A DNA stretch of 64,000 bases from Paenibacillus wynnii (lineage in GTDB: Bacteria; Bacillota; Bacilli; Paenibacillales; Paenibacillaceae), in assembly GCF_000757885.1 (NCBI RefSeq), contig NZ_JQCR01000003.1:1488001-1552000 (forward strand), given 5' to 3'. Every line of letters starts with the position of its first letter. The stretch's first letter is position 1. Shown here piece by piece: positions 16,748 to 25,631 of the stretch. The position numbers and the translations under genes are program-made. The notes under the pieces were generated by a model. The model worked only from the letters and a program-made list of their open reading frames with translations, was not told the origin of the DNA and searched no databases.

Positions 16748-18205
16748 TTAATAAGCTTTGGCAAAAACAACAGTATGCTGTGCCGGTTTGCCGCAGCAAA
16801 TACAGATATCCTTGGTTTCGGCTGGGTTAAACGGAATATTCCGGCTAGTTGCGCCCGTCTCTTCCTTAACTTTGGATTCGCATTCCTCAGAGCCGCACCA
16901 GCCTGCAAGAGCGAAGCCGCGCTTTTCTTCCATCGAAGCTTTCATCTCATCCAATGTATCTACTGAATAGAAATGATCCTCGCGGAACTTAAGGGCACGT
17001 TCGAACATTTCATTGTGTACCTGCTCCAGCATAGCTTGTACTTCTTCCACAAGGTTGTCCTGCTGTACGATTTTCTTCTCGCCTGAGATACGGGACACAA
17101 GAACGCAGACACCGTTCTCCATATCGCGAGGCCCAAGCTCAAGGCGAATCGGTACACCGCGCATTTCATATTCGTTGAACTTCCAGCCTGGAGTTACATC
17201 CGCACGATCATCCACTTTCACACGGATACCCGCTTTCTTCAACTCGAGGAACAGTTCATCGGTCCGGCCAATAACCGCTTCACGAGTCTTAGGAGGGCCA
17301 ATTGGGATCATAATCACTTGAGTTGGCGCTACCTTCGGCGGCAAGGCCAGTCCGCGGTCATCACCATGTACCATGATCAGGGAACCGATCAAGCGCGTGC
17401 TCGTACCCCAAGAAGTCGTGTGTACATACTCAAGTACGTTATCCCGACTTAGATATTGTATATCAAAAGCGACTGCAAATTTAGTCCCTAGATAATGGGA
17501 GGTTCCGGCTTGAACAGCTTTACCGTCCTTCATCATCGCTTCGATCGAGTAGGTATCTATAGCTCCCGCGAATCTCTCGGAAGGTGTCTTCTGACCGGTA
17601 ATTACCGGAATTGCCAAATATCCTTCTACAAAATCACGGTAAGTCTCCAGCATTTGCATCGTTTCTTCACGGGCTTCGGTCTCATTCTCATGTGCGGTAT
17701 GACCTTCCTGCCACAAGAATTCACTGGTACGGATAAATGGTAGTGTACGCTTCTCCCAACGGACAACGTTAGCCCATTGATTAATAAGCACTGGCAAATC
17801 GCGATACGATTGAATCCATTTGGAGTACATATGACCGATCATAGTTTCGGAGGTCGGACGAATCGCTAGACGCTCCTCGAGCTTATCCCCACCCGCTTCG
17901 GTTACCCAAGGCAGCTCCGGATTAAAGCCCTCAATATGATCCTTCTCCTTTTGGAAAAAGCTTTCCGGGATAAACAAAGGGAAATAAGCGTTTCTGTGTC
18001 CTGTCGCTTTGAATCGACGGTTCATTTCCTCTTGGATATGCTCCCAGATTTCAAAGCCGTCCGGTTTGAACACAATACAACCCCGAACCGGGGAATAATC
18101 CATCAGATCGGCTTTTTTGATAACATCAATATACCAACGTGAGAAATCTTCGCCCTGAGGCGTAATTTCCGTAACGAACTGTTTGTTGTTGTTGTTGTTA
18201 GACAT
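16748..18205 (-). CDS. proS: Prolyl-tRNA synthetase, archaeal/eukaryotic type (ProS type 3)
   Basis: Class II synthetase charging tRNA-Pro. 485 aa, short form without the INS editing domain between motifs 2 and 3 that bacterial-type ProRS (about 565 aa) carries. Visible: MDYSPVRGCIVFKPDGFEIWE in two parts (motif 1), RPTSET, RTSEFLWQEGHTAH (motif 2), HGDDRGLALPP (motif 3 region). The extra C-terminal zinc-binding domain has WCGSEEC and CICCGK and ends in AKAY-COOH, the terminal Tyr typical of the archaeal type. The N-terminus has five Asn from a GTT/AAC microsatellite. It occupies the locus (rasP-proS-polC) held by the bacterial-type gene in B. subtilis. Confidence 0.96.
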   Translation of the reverse strand: MSNNNNNKQFVTEITPQGEDFSRWYIDVIKKADLMDYSPVRGCIVFKPDGFEIWEHIQEEMNRRFKATGHRNAYFPLFIPESFFQKEKDHIEGFNPELPWVTEAGGDKLEERLAIRPTSETMIGHMYSKWIQSYRDLPVLINQWANVVRWEKRTLPFIRTSEFLWQEGHTAHENETEAREETMQMLETYRDFVEGYLAIPVITGQKTPSERFAGAIDTYSIEAMMKDGKAVQAGTSHYLGTKFAVAFDIQYLSRDNVLEYVHTTSWGTSTRLIGSLIMVHGDDRGLALPPKVAPTQVIMIPIGPPKTREAVIGRTDELFLELKKAGIRVKVDDRADVTPGWKFNEYEMRGVPIRLELGPRDMENGVCVLVSRISGEKKIVQQDNLVEEVQAMLEQVHNEMFERALKFREDHFYSVDTLDEMKASMEEKRGFALAGWCGSEECESKVKEETGATSRNIPFNPAETKDICICCGKPAQHTVVFAKAY

Positions 18206-18238
18206 GTAATGGAATTCCTCCCGTGAATAAAAGCAAAA

Positions 18239-19513
18239 TTAACCGCTAATAAGGCGTAATATATCGTTATAAGTTACAGCTATCATAAGCAGGAACAGCA
18301 TCGCGAAGCCTACAAAATGCACCATTCCTTCACGGCTTGGATCTACCGGTTTGCCGCGCAGAGCCTCAACACCAAGGAATACCAGGCGGCTTCCATCGAG
18401 TGCAGGAATCGGCAGCAGGTTAAAGATGCCCAGGTATAGACTGAGAATTGCAGCCCAATACGTAAGATATTCAATACCTTGCTTAGCAATCTGTCCGGTC
18501 ATTTCAAAGGTTCTTACAGGACCTCCGATGTCATCCATATTGAATTGGTTAATCAGCTGCTTAAAGCCTAAAAAAATTGCTTTAGTCGTACTGACCATAG
18601 CAGTTCCCGATCCTGTTATTGTCTCACCTATTGTTGCTGAACGACTTGGCAGTTGAGGCGTTATACCCACCTTCCCGCCTTCCTGACCTTCCATGCTGCG
18701 TGGTATCAAAGTGAAATCTATGGTCTGATTATCTCTTACAATGGACCACTTCATGGCTTTACCTTTAGATTCAGAAGTCATCGTAATCATCTTTTGGTAA
18801 TCGGCGCCTATCTTCTCACCATTTATAGATTCTACAATATCTCCCTCTTTCAATCCGGCTTCTTGAGCAGGCATATTAGGGGAAACATCACCTATCTTAA
18901 CATAAGTCGGATTTTCCACTGGAATTCCAACCATTTGCAAGTGAATCGCGAATAGAACAAAGGCAAGAATGAAGTTCATAACGGGTCCGGCAAAAATGGC
19001 AATCGAGCGTTGAGCTACCGTTTTGCTGCCGAATTGACGATCCTTGGGGGCTATCTGAGTTTGCTGCCCTCCCCGGATAAGCATCGCTTGAGGATGAACC
19101 TCATAAGTAGTAACATCTCCATCCACATCCAGCCTGATCTGCAAGTTATTCTCCAGATCTGTGTATTGCGCCTCTCCGCGAATAACATTTCTGCGGGTGT
19201 CGAGAGCATCCAGATAAATATTCTTCACTTTATTATCTTGACCGAGTCTTACCGCTATGGTCTGTCCGGCTCCAATCTCGATAATTTCAGGATCTTCACC
19301 GGCCATCCGAGCGTAACCGCCAAAGGGCAGCAGCCGCAATGTAAACTGGGTTTCATTGCGTTTATAAGAAAACAGTTTCGGGCCGAAACCGATAGCAAAC
19401 TCTCTTACCAATATTCCGGCGCGTTTGGCAAAATAGTAATGCCCCCATTCATGGACAGTCACAAGGACAAAAAACATGAGCACCGTCAAAAAAACAACCT
19501 GAACCATTTCCAA
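18239..19513 (-). CDS. rasP: Site-2 zinc metalloprotease RasP/RseP
   Basis: Intramembrane protease that cleaves anti-sigma factors (such as RsiW) and signal-peptide remnants. 424 aa. HEWGH zinc motif at 21-25 in the first membrane helix, PDZ domain about 185-260 (GLKEGDIVESINGEKI), and the third zinc ligand D373 in PALDGSRL. About four transmembrane helices. A ~100-residue insertion after helix 1 (about 75-170) makes the space before the next helix longer than minimal. Start is TTG 19513 behind AAAGGGGG; an internal ATG two codons later is less well spaced. Confidence 0.95.
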   Translation of the reverse strand: MEMVQVVFLTVLMFFVLVTVHEWGHYYFAKRAGILVREFAIGFGPKLFSYKRNETQFTLRLLPFGGYARMAGEDPEIIEIGAGQTIAVRLGQDNKVKNIYLDALDTRRNVIRGEAQYTDLENNLQIRLDVDGDVTTYEVHPQAMLIRGGQQTQIAPKDRQFGSKTVAQRSIAIFAGPVMNFILAFVLFAIHLQMVGIPVENPTYVKIGDVSPNMPAQEAGLKEGDIVESINGEKIGADYQKMITMTSESKGKAMKWSIVRDNQTIDFTLIPRSMEGQEGGKVGITPQLPSRSATIGETITGSGTAMVSTTKAIFLGFKQLINQFNMDDIGGPVRTFEMTGQIAKQGIEYLTYWAAILSLYLGIFNLLPIPALDGSRLVFLGVEALRGKPVDPSREGMVHFVGFAMLFLLMIAVTYNDILRLISG

Positions 19514-19647
19514 AGTGTAACATCCCCCTTTAGGTGTAAGACCGAAGTATGTCCTCTTAATTTATCATTATTCTCCGATCAGGCACAAGAGAATCAACAG
19601 TCCAAACCTATTTATTAGGGTAAAACAGGAATTTTAACCAGAAATCG

Positions 19648-20787
19648 CTATATCTTAGCAGAAAGTGCACGGACTGTTCGGTCACAATGCTGTATCTGCT
19701 CTAAATTAGGACTACTCTCGTTGATGTGGCGATCAAGGATTTCCGCAATGATTTCTTCAATCCGTAGAAATGAGATTTCTGAGCGAAGGAATCGGCTGAC
19801 AGCAATTTCGTTCGCTGCATTAAACGCTGTTGTTGCTGTCCCTCCAGCCCTGCCGCTCTCAATTGCCAGTCTTAGGGCCGGAAACCGCTCGAAGTCCATC
19901 TCCCGGAACGTGAGGCTCCCTACAGCTGCCAGTGATAGACGTTGCGCCGGTGAGTTCCAACGCTCGGGGTAGGTTAATGCATACTGGATAGGAACTCTCA
20001 TATCCGGGCTGCCCAACTGAGCGATAATACTGCTGTCTCGAAATTCAACATAAGAATGGATAATACTCTCGGGATGAAGAATTACATGGATTTGATCATA
20101 CGACAGACCAAACAGCCAATGCGCTTCAATGACCTCGAGACCTTTATTTACCATTGTAGCGGAATCAATCGTAATTTTGGATCCCATAGCCCAATTGGGA
20201 TGACGCAGTGCTTCCTCCACCGTTACATTCTTAAGCTGCTCCCGGCTGTAATCACGAAAAGACCCGCCGGAAGCCGTAAGCGTGATACCTGCAACATCCT
20301 CACGGTTTTCCCCATTCAAGCATTGAAATATAGCTGAATGCTCGCTATCGATAGGCAGTAAAGAAACTCCCTTACGGGCAGCAAGTTCCGTTACCAGATG
20401 CCCAGCCGTTACAAGGGTTTCCTTGTTAGCTAGTCCAATATGCTTGCCAGCTTCAATAGCCGCCATTGTAGATTGGAGCCCAATACTACCCACGACTGCT
20501 GTTACAACCGTGTTAGCGTCACCGCCTGCAGCAACCTCTACCAGACCTTCATTCCCGCTGAAAAGTTCTATACCGGCAGGCAAGCTGGATCTGATCTCAT
20601 CGGCTAATTGAGGTGTTGCCACGGAGACACGCCGGGGTTTGAACCGTTTGATCTGCTCAAGCAGTAATCCGACATTGCTTCCCGCCGCCAAACCGTCAAC
20701 TTCAAAAGCATCGGGGTGCATGGCCACAACATCCAGTGTCTGTGTGCCAATCGAACCCGTAGAGCCGAGAACACTGATTTTTTTCAC
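19648..20787 (-). CDS. dxr: 1-deoxy-D-xylulose 5-phosphate reductoisomerase
   Basis: Second step of the MEP isoprenoid pathway, making MEP with NADPH; supplies the precursors of undecaprenyl phosphate. 379 aa, full length. N-terminal GSTGSIGTQTLDV nucleotide-binding motif, active-site loop LLPIDSEHSAIFQ, and HPNWAMGSKITIDSATMVNKG in two blocks. Start GTG 20787. Lies 20 nt after cdsA in the uppS-cdsA-dxr-rasP group. Confidence 0.97.
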   Translation of the reverse strand: MKKISVLGSTGSIGTQTLDVVAMHPDAFEVDGLAAGSNVGLLLEQIKRFKPRRVSVATPQLADEIRSSLPAGIELFSGNEGLVEVAAGGDANTVVTAVVGSIGLQSTMAAIEAGKHIGLANKETLVTAGHLVTELAARKGVSLLPIDSEHSAIFQCLNGENREDVAGITLTASGGSFRDYSREQLKNVTVEEALRHPNWAMGSKITIDSATMVNKGLEVIEAHWLFGLSYDQIHVILHPESIIHSYVEFRDSSIIAQLGSPDMRVPIQYALTYPERWNSPAQRLSLAAVGSLTFREMDFERFPALRLAIESGRAGGTATTAFNAANEIAVSRFLRSEISFLRIEEIIAEILDRHINESSPNLEQIQHCDRTVRALSAKI

Positions 20788-20807
20788 AGGTGTACCTACT
20801 TCCTCCG

Positions 20808-21611
20808 TTAATAGTATGGCATAAGCATAATAATATGTACGAACGGAAATACGATAATCCAGCTGTCACAGCGATCCAGAATACCGCCATGCCCGGGCAG
20901 GAGTGATCCCGAGTCTTTGATGCCGTATATCCGTTTATAGGCTGATTGAACAAGATCTCCAAGCTGGCCCACACAGGCGCACGAGAGACCGATTAGAAAT
21001 GCCCGGCCAACCGTCAGCAGATCAGGAACGATAATGGCAAATATGACGGAGATAACTATAGATATAAGAACCCCACCTACGGCGCCTTCAACCGTTTTGT
21101 TAGGGCTGATAGCTGGCCAAAGCTTGTTCTTCCCCCATTTTCTACCTACAAAATAAGCTCCGGCATCACTGCCCCAAATACAGGACAATAATAAGAACGT
21201 CCACATAAGACCATGACCATCATTAGAAGCACGGGATAAAGCCATATAAGAAAAACCCATACCAACGTATAAAATACCGATAAAAAGTAACGAGGTAGTG
21301 CGAATATCCATTTTATTCTTGGTAAACACTGTGATTAATAGAAAAAGGAAAAGCAACAGCCATATCACACGTTCCAAAGAAACCGGTGGGGTTAGGTCAA
21401 GCAAGTTCCATGGCGCCATGAAATACAGGATGCCTAAATATCCTATAATAGCAGTTTTGCTAAAAGAAGGCGTACCTGTCATTTTTACGAACTCATAGTA
21501 CCCGATTAATGCCATCCCAATCAGCAAAAGCTGATACCACCAGCCACCAAGCAAGCATAAACCTAAAAACAAAACTCCGGCCACAATACCGGTTATTAAT
21601 CGTTGCTTCAA
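20808..21611 (-). CDS. cdsA: Phosphatidate cytidylyltransferase CdsA
   Basis: Makes CDP-diacylglycerol for phospholipid synthesis, integral membrane. 267 aa with about eight hydrophobic helices. The family signature is visible as SPNKTVEGAVGG and the C-terminal DSGSLLPGHGGILDRCDS with the catalytic Asp residues. Start TTG 21611, 7-8 nt after TAGGAGATGG. Confidence 0.95.
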   Translation of the reverse strand: MKQRLITGIVAGVLFLGLCLLGGWWYQLLLIGMALIGYYEFVKMTGTPSFSKTAIIGYLGILYFMAPWNLLDLTPPVSLERVIWLLLFLFLLITVFTKNKMDIRTTSLLFIGILYVGMGFSYMALSRASNDGHGLMWTFLLLSCIWGSDAGAYFVGRKWGKNKLWPAISPNKTVEGAVGGVLISIVISVIFAIIVPDLLTVGRAFLIGLSCACVGQLGDLVQSAYKRIYGIKDSGSLLPGHGGILDRCDSWIIVFPFVHIIMLMPYY

Positions 21612-21632
21612 AGGGTTCCATCTCCTATCGGG

Positions 21633-22400
21633 CTACTTCAGTCCACCATAACGGCGTGAACGGCGCTGGTATTCAGCCACAGCCTCCAGCAAATGCTCTT
21701 TGTTGAATTCCGGCCAAAGCACATCTGTAAACCAGAGTTCGCTATAGGCAAGCTGCCAAAGCATGAAATTGCTGAGCCGCATCTCTCCACTTGTCCGAAT
21801 AAGCAGATCAGGGTCAGGTAGGCCTCCCGATAACAGTCGGCTATCAATTAAATCGGCTGTAATCTGTTCCGGTGACAGCAAACCTGCTTGAATATCCTCA
21901 CCCATAGCCCGCATGCAATCTTCAAGCTCTTTGCGAGCACCGTAATTCAAAGCAAAATTTAAGATAAGTCCCGTATTGTTTTCCGTCCGAGCTACCGCTT
22001 CCTCCATGGCTCTACGGGTAAAAGATGGTAGAGCATCCGCATCGCCCATCATTTTCACCTGTACATTCTTGGCAATTAAATCATCAAGCTCAAGAGCCAA
22101 AAACTCCTCTGGTAAACGCATGAGAAAATCAACTTCCTCTTTGGGACGCTTCCAATTTTCGGTCGAGAATGCATACATCGTTAAGTACTGAATACCCAGC
22201 TCATCCGCGGCGATTGTAGCGCGTTTCACCGCCTTCATCCCGTTCTGATGACCGACAATGCGCGGTAATCCCCGACGTTTGGCCCAGCGGCCGTTGCCGT
22301 CCATAATAATCGCAACATGCCGGGGAATATTATCCGGTGAAATCTCGACCGGCGTCTGCCGGTCTTCCCGGTTCAGCCAAGATTGAACCCGTTTGATCAT
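21633..22400 (-). CDS. uppS: Isoprenyl transferase / undecaprenyl diphosphate synthase
   Basis: cis-Prenyltransferase producing the C55 lipid carrier of cell wall synthesis. Start ATG 22400, 7 nt after GGAGGAA, giving 255 aa; a TTG 36 nt upstream lies inside the preceding stem-loop and is unlikely. Catalytic Asp D34 in IIMDGNGRWAKRRG; GHQNGMKAV, YAFSTENWKRP and the C-terminal RTSGEMRLSNFMLWQLAYSE block are present. Confidence 0.96.
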   Translation of the reverse strand: MIKRVQSWLNREDRQTPVEISPDNIPRHVAIIMDGNGRWAKRRGLPRIVGHQNGMKAVKRATIAADELGIQYLTMYAFSTENWKRPKEEVDFLMRLPEEFLALELDDLIAKNVQVKMMGDADALPSFTRRAMEEAVARTENNTGLILNFALNYGARKELEDCMRAMGEDIQAGLLSPEQITADLIDSRLLSGGLPDPDLLIRTSGEMRLSNFMLWQLAYSELWFTDVLWPEFNKEHLLEAVAEYQRRSRRYGGLK

Positions 22401-22427
22401 TTCCGTTTCCTCCAAGCTCTTATCAGA

Positions 22428-22471
22428 AAGAGACAAACCCCACCAATAAACGGAGGGGCTTTTAGTCTCTT
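22428..22471 (-). other. Long stem-loop between frr and uppS
   Basis: AAGAGAC/GTCTCTT outer pairs and AGCCCC/GGGGTT inner pairs surround a 13-nt loop. The following bases are TCTGATAAG, a poor U tract, so it may be an RNA processing or stability element more than a terminator. It lies 27 nt before the uppS start. Confidence 0.55.
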
Positions 22472-22478
22472 GAATTCT

Positions 22479-23033
22479 TTATACTTCCATAATTTCTTTT
22501 TCTTTGGCTAAGAGCACCTTATCGACTTCGGCAATAAATTTATCCGTTGTCTTTTGAATTTCTTCCTGATGTCCACGGGATTCATCTTCTGAAATACCGT
22601 TTTTCTCCATCTTCTTAATATCGTCGTTAGCATCACGGCGAATATTTCGGATGGCTACCTTCGCCTCTTCACCGAATCTTTTCGTGAATTTCACAAGATC
22701 GGTACGGCGCTCTTCCGTAAGAGCAGGAATAGATAGACGAATTGTAGTTCCATCATTAGCAGGGGTTAGCCCAAGATCAGACTTCATAATCGCACGTTCG
22801 ATGTCAGAAACCGATGTTTTATCCCAAGGCTGGATCAACAATGTCCGTGAATCCGGGGTGTTAATGTTGGCTAGCTGATTAATTGGGGTAGGAGAACCGT
22901 AATATTCAACCTGAATGCGATCGAGCAGTGACGGTGTGGCGCGTCCCGCCCGCAAAGAAGCCAAATCACGCTTTAGCGATAAAATCGCTTTCTCCATGCG
23001 CTCTTCGGCATTTTTCTTGACCGATTGTGGCAT
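22479..23033 (-). CDS. frr: Ribosome recycling factor
   Basis: Splits post-termination ribosomes with EF-G. 184 aa, the normal length, all helical hairpin plus beta domain: LRAGRATPSLLDRIQVEYYG, TLLIQPWDKTSVSDIERAI and RLSIPALTEERR. Its ATG shares one base with the pyrH stop (TAATG), so the two are coupled. Confidence 0.98.
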   Translation of the reverse strand: MPQSVKKNAEERMEKAILSLKRDLASLRAGRATPSLLDRIQVEYYGSPTPINQLANINTPDSRTLLIQPWDKTSVSDIERAIMKSDLGLTPANDGTTIRLSIPALTEERRTDLVKFTKRFGEEAKVAIRNIRRDANDDIKKMEKNGISEDESRGHQEEIQKTTDKFIAEVDKVLLAKEKEIMEV

Positions 23034-23761
23034 TAATCTACACTCCCTTTAATAATCGTTCCGATCTTCTCACCAAGGACAACGCGTTTGATATTACCTT
23101 GTTCAGTAATGGCAAACACGATGAGCGGTATATTATTATCCATGCAGAGAGAGGATGCGGTGGAATCCATAACGCCCAGATTCTTGTTTAGCATATCCAT
23201 ATAGGTTAGCTGTTCAAACTTCTCGGCAGAACTATCTTTGAAAGGATCAGCTGAATATACACCATCCACTTTATTCTTAGCCATCAGGATGACTTCCGCT
23301 TCAATCTCGGCCGCTCTGAGCGCCGCTGTAGTATCTGTCGAAAAGAACGGGTTACCCGTACCTGCCGCAAAAATAACTACACGGCCTTTCTCCAAATGTC
23401 TAATGGCGCGACGACGAATGTAAGGCTCAGCAATTTGCTGCATGGAGATAGAGGATTGCACCCGGGTAGGTACATCGATTTGTTCCAATGCATCCTGCAG
23501 GGCCAACGAGTTCATAACCGTTGCCAACATTCCCATGTAATCTGCAGTAGCACGATCAATACCACTAGCACTGCCTGCAATTCCACGCCAGATGTTGCCT
23601 CCGCCACAAACGATTGATACCTGAACACCCAATTCCACAACTTCCTTGACTTGCTCCGCGATGGAAATAATCGTCACGGCATCAATACCGTATCCGTTTT
23701 GTCCCGCCAAAGACTCTCCGCTAACCTTCAGGACTACTCTCTTAAATACAGGCTGTTCCAA
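23033..23761 (-). CDS. pyrH: UMP kinase (uridylate kinase)
   Basis: Phosphorylates UMP to UDP, hexameric, amino-acid kinase fold. I place the start at TTG 23761 (LEQPVFKRVVLKVSGESLAG), 6 nt after GTGAGGG, giving 242 aa, the family norm; the longer frame adds 20 unrelated residues. Conserved VSIVCGGGNIWRG, PFFSTDTTAALRAAE and VDGVYSADP are present. Confidence 0.96.
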   Translation of the reverse strand: MEQPVFKRVVLKVSGESLAGQNGYGIDAVTIISIAEQVKEVVELGVQVSIVCGGGNIWRGIAGSASGIDRATADYMGMLATVMNSLALQDALEQIDVPTRVQSSISMQQIAEPYIRRRAIRHLEKGRVVIFAAGTGNPFFSTDTTAALRAAEIEAEVILMAKNKVDGVYSADPFKDSSAEKFEQLTYMDMLNKNLGVMDSTASSLCMDNNIPLIVFAITEQGNIKRVVLGEKIGTIIKGSVD

Positions 23762-23868
23762 ATGTTTACCCTCACTTTGCAATGGAGCTTTACGGCTCCA
23801 GGTTAACCATTTCCCTAGCACCCTTAGATACCGTACTAGGAAAACGGCGGTTCTTATACCCTGTGTTT

Positions 23869-23902
23869 ATAAAAGACGGAACACTACGTGTACGTGTCCC
23901 GT
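23869..23902 (-). terminator. Hairpin after tsf, probable terminator
   Basis: ACGGGACAC/GTGTTCCGT stem (one G-U) around GTACACGTA followed by CTTTTA. It lies 50 nt past the tsf stop, ahead of pyrH. The U tract is short, so partial read-through into pyrH is likely. Confidence 0.6.
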
Positions 23903-23951
23903 TCTTCTCTTAATCATATTCATTAGTTACCCTTACTGCTGAAAGGATATC

Positions 23952-24602
23952 TTATTTGTTTACTTGTGCCATTACTTCTTCAACGAAGTTGTCGACTTTC
24001 TTTTCCAAACCTTCGCCAAGTTCATAACGAACAAAACGACGGATAGAGATGTTCTCACCGATAGTGCTGATTTTTTCATTCAACAATTGGGAGATCGTTT
24101 TGTCAGGATCTTTAACAAAGGTTTGCTCAAGCAAGCAATGTTCTTCGTAGAATTTGCTGATGCGGCCTTCAACCATTTTTTCAATGATTTTTTCAGGCTT
24201 GCCTTCGTTAAGTGCTTGAGCTTTCAAGATTTCTTTTTCTTTCTCGACAGCTTCAATCGGCACTTCTTCGCGACGAACATAAAGCGGGTTAGCTGCAGCA
24301 ATTTGCATTGCGATATCACGTGCGAAATCTTTGAATTGCTCTGTTTTACCAACGAAGTCAGTTTCACAGTTAATTTCTACAAGAACGCCAATACGGCCTC
24401 CAGCGTGGATATAAGATTCTACAGTACCTTCAGTTGCAATACGTCCTGCTTTGCTTGCAGCTGCGGAAAGACCTTTTTCACGAAGCAATTCAGCGGCTTT
24501 AGTAATATCGTTATTAGCTTCTTCAAGCGCCTTTTTACAATCAAGCATACCTGCGCCTGTTCTTTCACGAAGTTCTTTTACTGCTTTTGCATCTACTGCC
24601 AT
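23952..24602 (-). CDS. tsf: Elongation factor Ts
   Basis: Nucleotide exchange factor for EF-Tu. 216 aa from ATG 24602 (MAVDAKAVKELRERTG), behind GGAGGT; the frame extends five codons further with no ribosome site. UBA-like N-terminus with ERTGAGMLDCKKAL, and the core NCETDFVGKTEQFKDFA are visible. Shorter than E. coli EF-Ts (283 aa), as in other bacteria with a single core repeat. Confidence 0.97.
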   Translation of the reverse strand: MAVDAKAVKELRERTGAGMLDCKKALEEANNDITKAAELLREKGLSAAASKAGRIATEGTVESYIHAGGRIGVLVEINCETDFVGKTEQFKDFARDIAMQIAAANPLYVRREEVPIEAVEKEKEILKAQALNEGKPEKIIEKMVEGRISKFYEEHCLLEQTFVKDPDKTISQLLNEKISTIGENISIRRFVRYELGEGLEKKVDNFVEEVMAQVNK

Positions 24603-24644
24603 TGTTATTACCTCCAAATGAATTGTAGTTACATCTTATATCCT

Positions 24645-24689
24645 AAAAAAAGGGCAGTGAGAGGTTATCCACCTGCCAACCACCCTTTT
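24645..24689 (-). terminator. Terminator between rpsB and tsf
   Basis: GGCAG/CTGCC, or alternatively AAAAGGG/CCCTTTT, forms ahead of seven T on the minus strand. It lies 31 nt after rpsB and 42 nt before tsf, so it probably lowers tsf relative to rpsB expression. Confidence 0.7.
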
Positions 24690-24720
24690 CATTTAAGTTC
24701 ATGTTTTAGTTCGATAGTTA

Positions 24721-25422
24721 TTAAGCTGTAGTTGTTTCTTCGCCTTGGTGAGCTTCTACAACAGCGTCAGCCATTTTACCAGTCAACAATTTAACAGCGC
24801 GGATAGCGTCATCGTTACCTGGAATAACATAATCGATTTCGTCTGGATCACAGTTAGTATCAACGATAGCTACGATAGGAATACCCAATTTGCGAGCTTC
24901 TGCAACAGCAATACGCTCTTTACGCGGGTCAATGATGAACAACGCGCTTGGCAAACCTTTCATGTTCTTGATACCGCCTAGGAATTTTTCAAGACGATCT
25001 TTCTCTTTGCGGAGAAGGATTACTTCTTTCTTAGGCAATACTGCGAAGGTACCGTCTTCTTCCCAAGCTTCCAATTTCTTCAGGCGATCAATACGCTTTT
25101 GAATCGTTTGGAAGTTAGTCAGGGTACCACCCAACCAACGTTGGTTAATGAAGAACATACCCGAACGTTCAGCTTCTTCTTTTACGGAATCTTGTGCTTG
25201 TTTCTTTGTTCCTACGAATAGGATTGTGCCGTTGTCTGCAGCGACGCTTTTTACAAAGTTGTAAGCTTCTTCTACCTTCTTGACCGTTTTTTGCAGGTCA
25301 ATGATGTAAATTCCGTTTCTTTCAGTGAAGATATAACGATCCATTTTTGGGTTCCAACGACGAGTCTGGTGACCGAAGTGTACCCCAGCTTCTAGAAGCT
25401 GTTTCATAGATATTACTGCCAT
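24721..25422 (-). CDS. rpsB: 30S ribosomal protein S2
   Basis: Late-binding small subunit protein at the 30S neck. 233 aa from ATG 25422 (MAVISMKQLLEAGVHFGHQ), 7 nt after AGGAGGTGTG; the longer frame covers only leader sequence. WNPKMDRYIFTERNGIYIIDLQKT and VDTNCDPDEIDYVIPGNDDA are conserved in the family. Own promoter and leader. Confidence 0.98.
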   Translation of the reverse strand: MAVISMKQLLEAGVHFGHQTRRWNPKMDRYIFTERNGIYIIDLQKTVKKVEEAYNFVKSVAADNGTILFVGTKKQAQDSVKEEAERSGMFFINQRWLGGTLTNFQTIQKRIDRLKKLEAWEEDGTFAVLPKKEVILLRKEKDRLEKFLGGIKNMKGLPSALFIIDPRKERIAVAEARKLGIPIVAIVDTNCDPDEIDYVIPGNDDAIRAVKLLTGKMADAVVEAHQGEETTTA

Positions 25423-25545
25423 CTTCACACACCTCCTAATATGGTTTTTTGTGTGTCTCCTCCGCCGCGCGTCATCTTTCAGCAAGACTTTCTTCAGAAG
25501 AAAGCACCTCTTGTCGAAATCAACCGGCGTGTGTTTTAACACCGT
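25423..25545 (-). promoter_or_regulatory. rpsB leader RNA
   Basis: About 120 nt between the start point and rpsB. It holds the hairpin CTTTCT-TCTGA-AGAAAG and GC-rich CGCGCGGCGG before the ribosome site. S2 autoregulates its operon through leader RNA in several bacteria; here this is inference from length and structure. Confidence 0.4.
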
Positions 25546-25550
25546 CAATT

Positions 25551-25579
25551 ACTATATCACAATAAAAGAATGGATGCAA
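25551..25579 (-). promoter_or_regulatory. Sigma-A promoter of rpsB
   Basis: Minus strand TTGCAT, 17 nt, TATAGT, with a TG one base before the -10 box (extended -10). Start point near 25545. The region between the preceding gene (stop at 25632) and this promoter shows no terminator hairpin. Confidence 0.8.
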
Positions 25580-25631
25580 CGAGTTGTTTCTATATTTATT
25601 AAAATCACAGAATATCAAACTAAATGTATTC

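Noticed and set aside
18206..18238. T-box leader ahead of proS
   Set aside because: Only 33 nt separate rasP and proS, with no room for a specifier stem or T-box sequence.
23964..24731. 255-aa plus-strand open frame opposite tsf
   Set aside because: Cys/Phe-rich composition is the mirror of Glu/Lys codons in tsf; no start signals.
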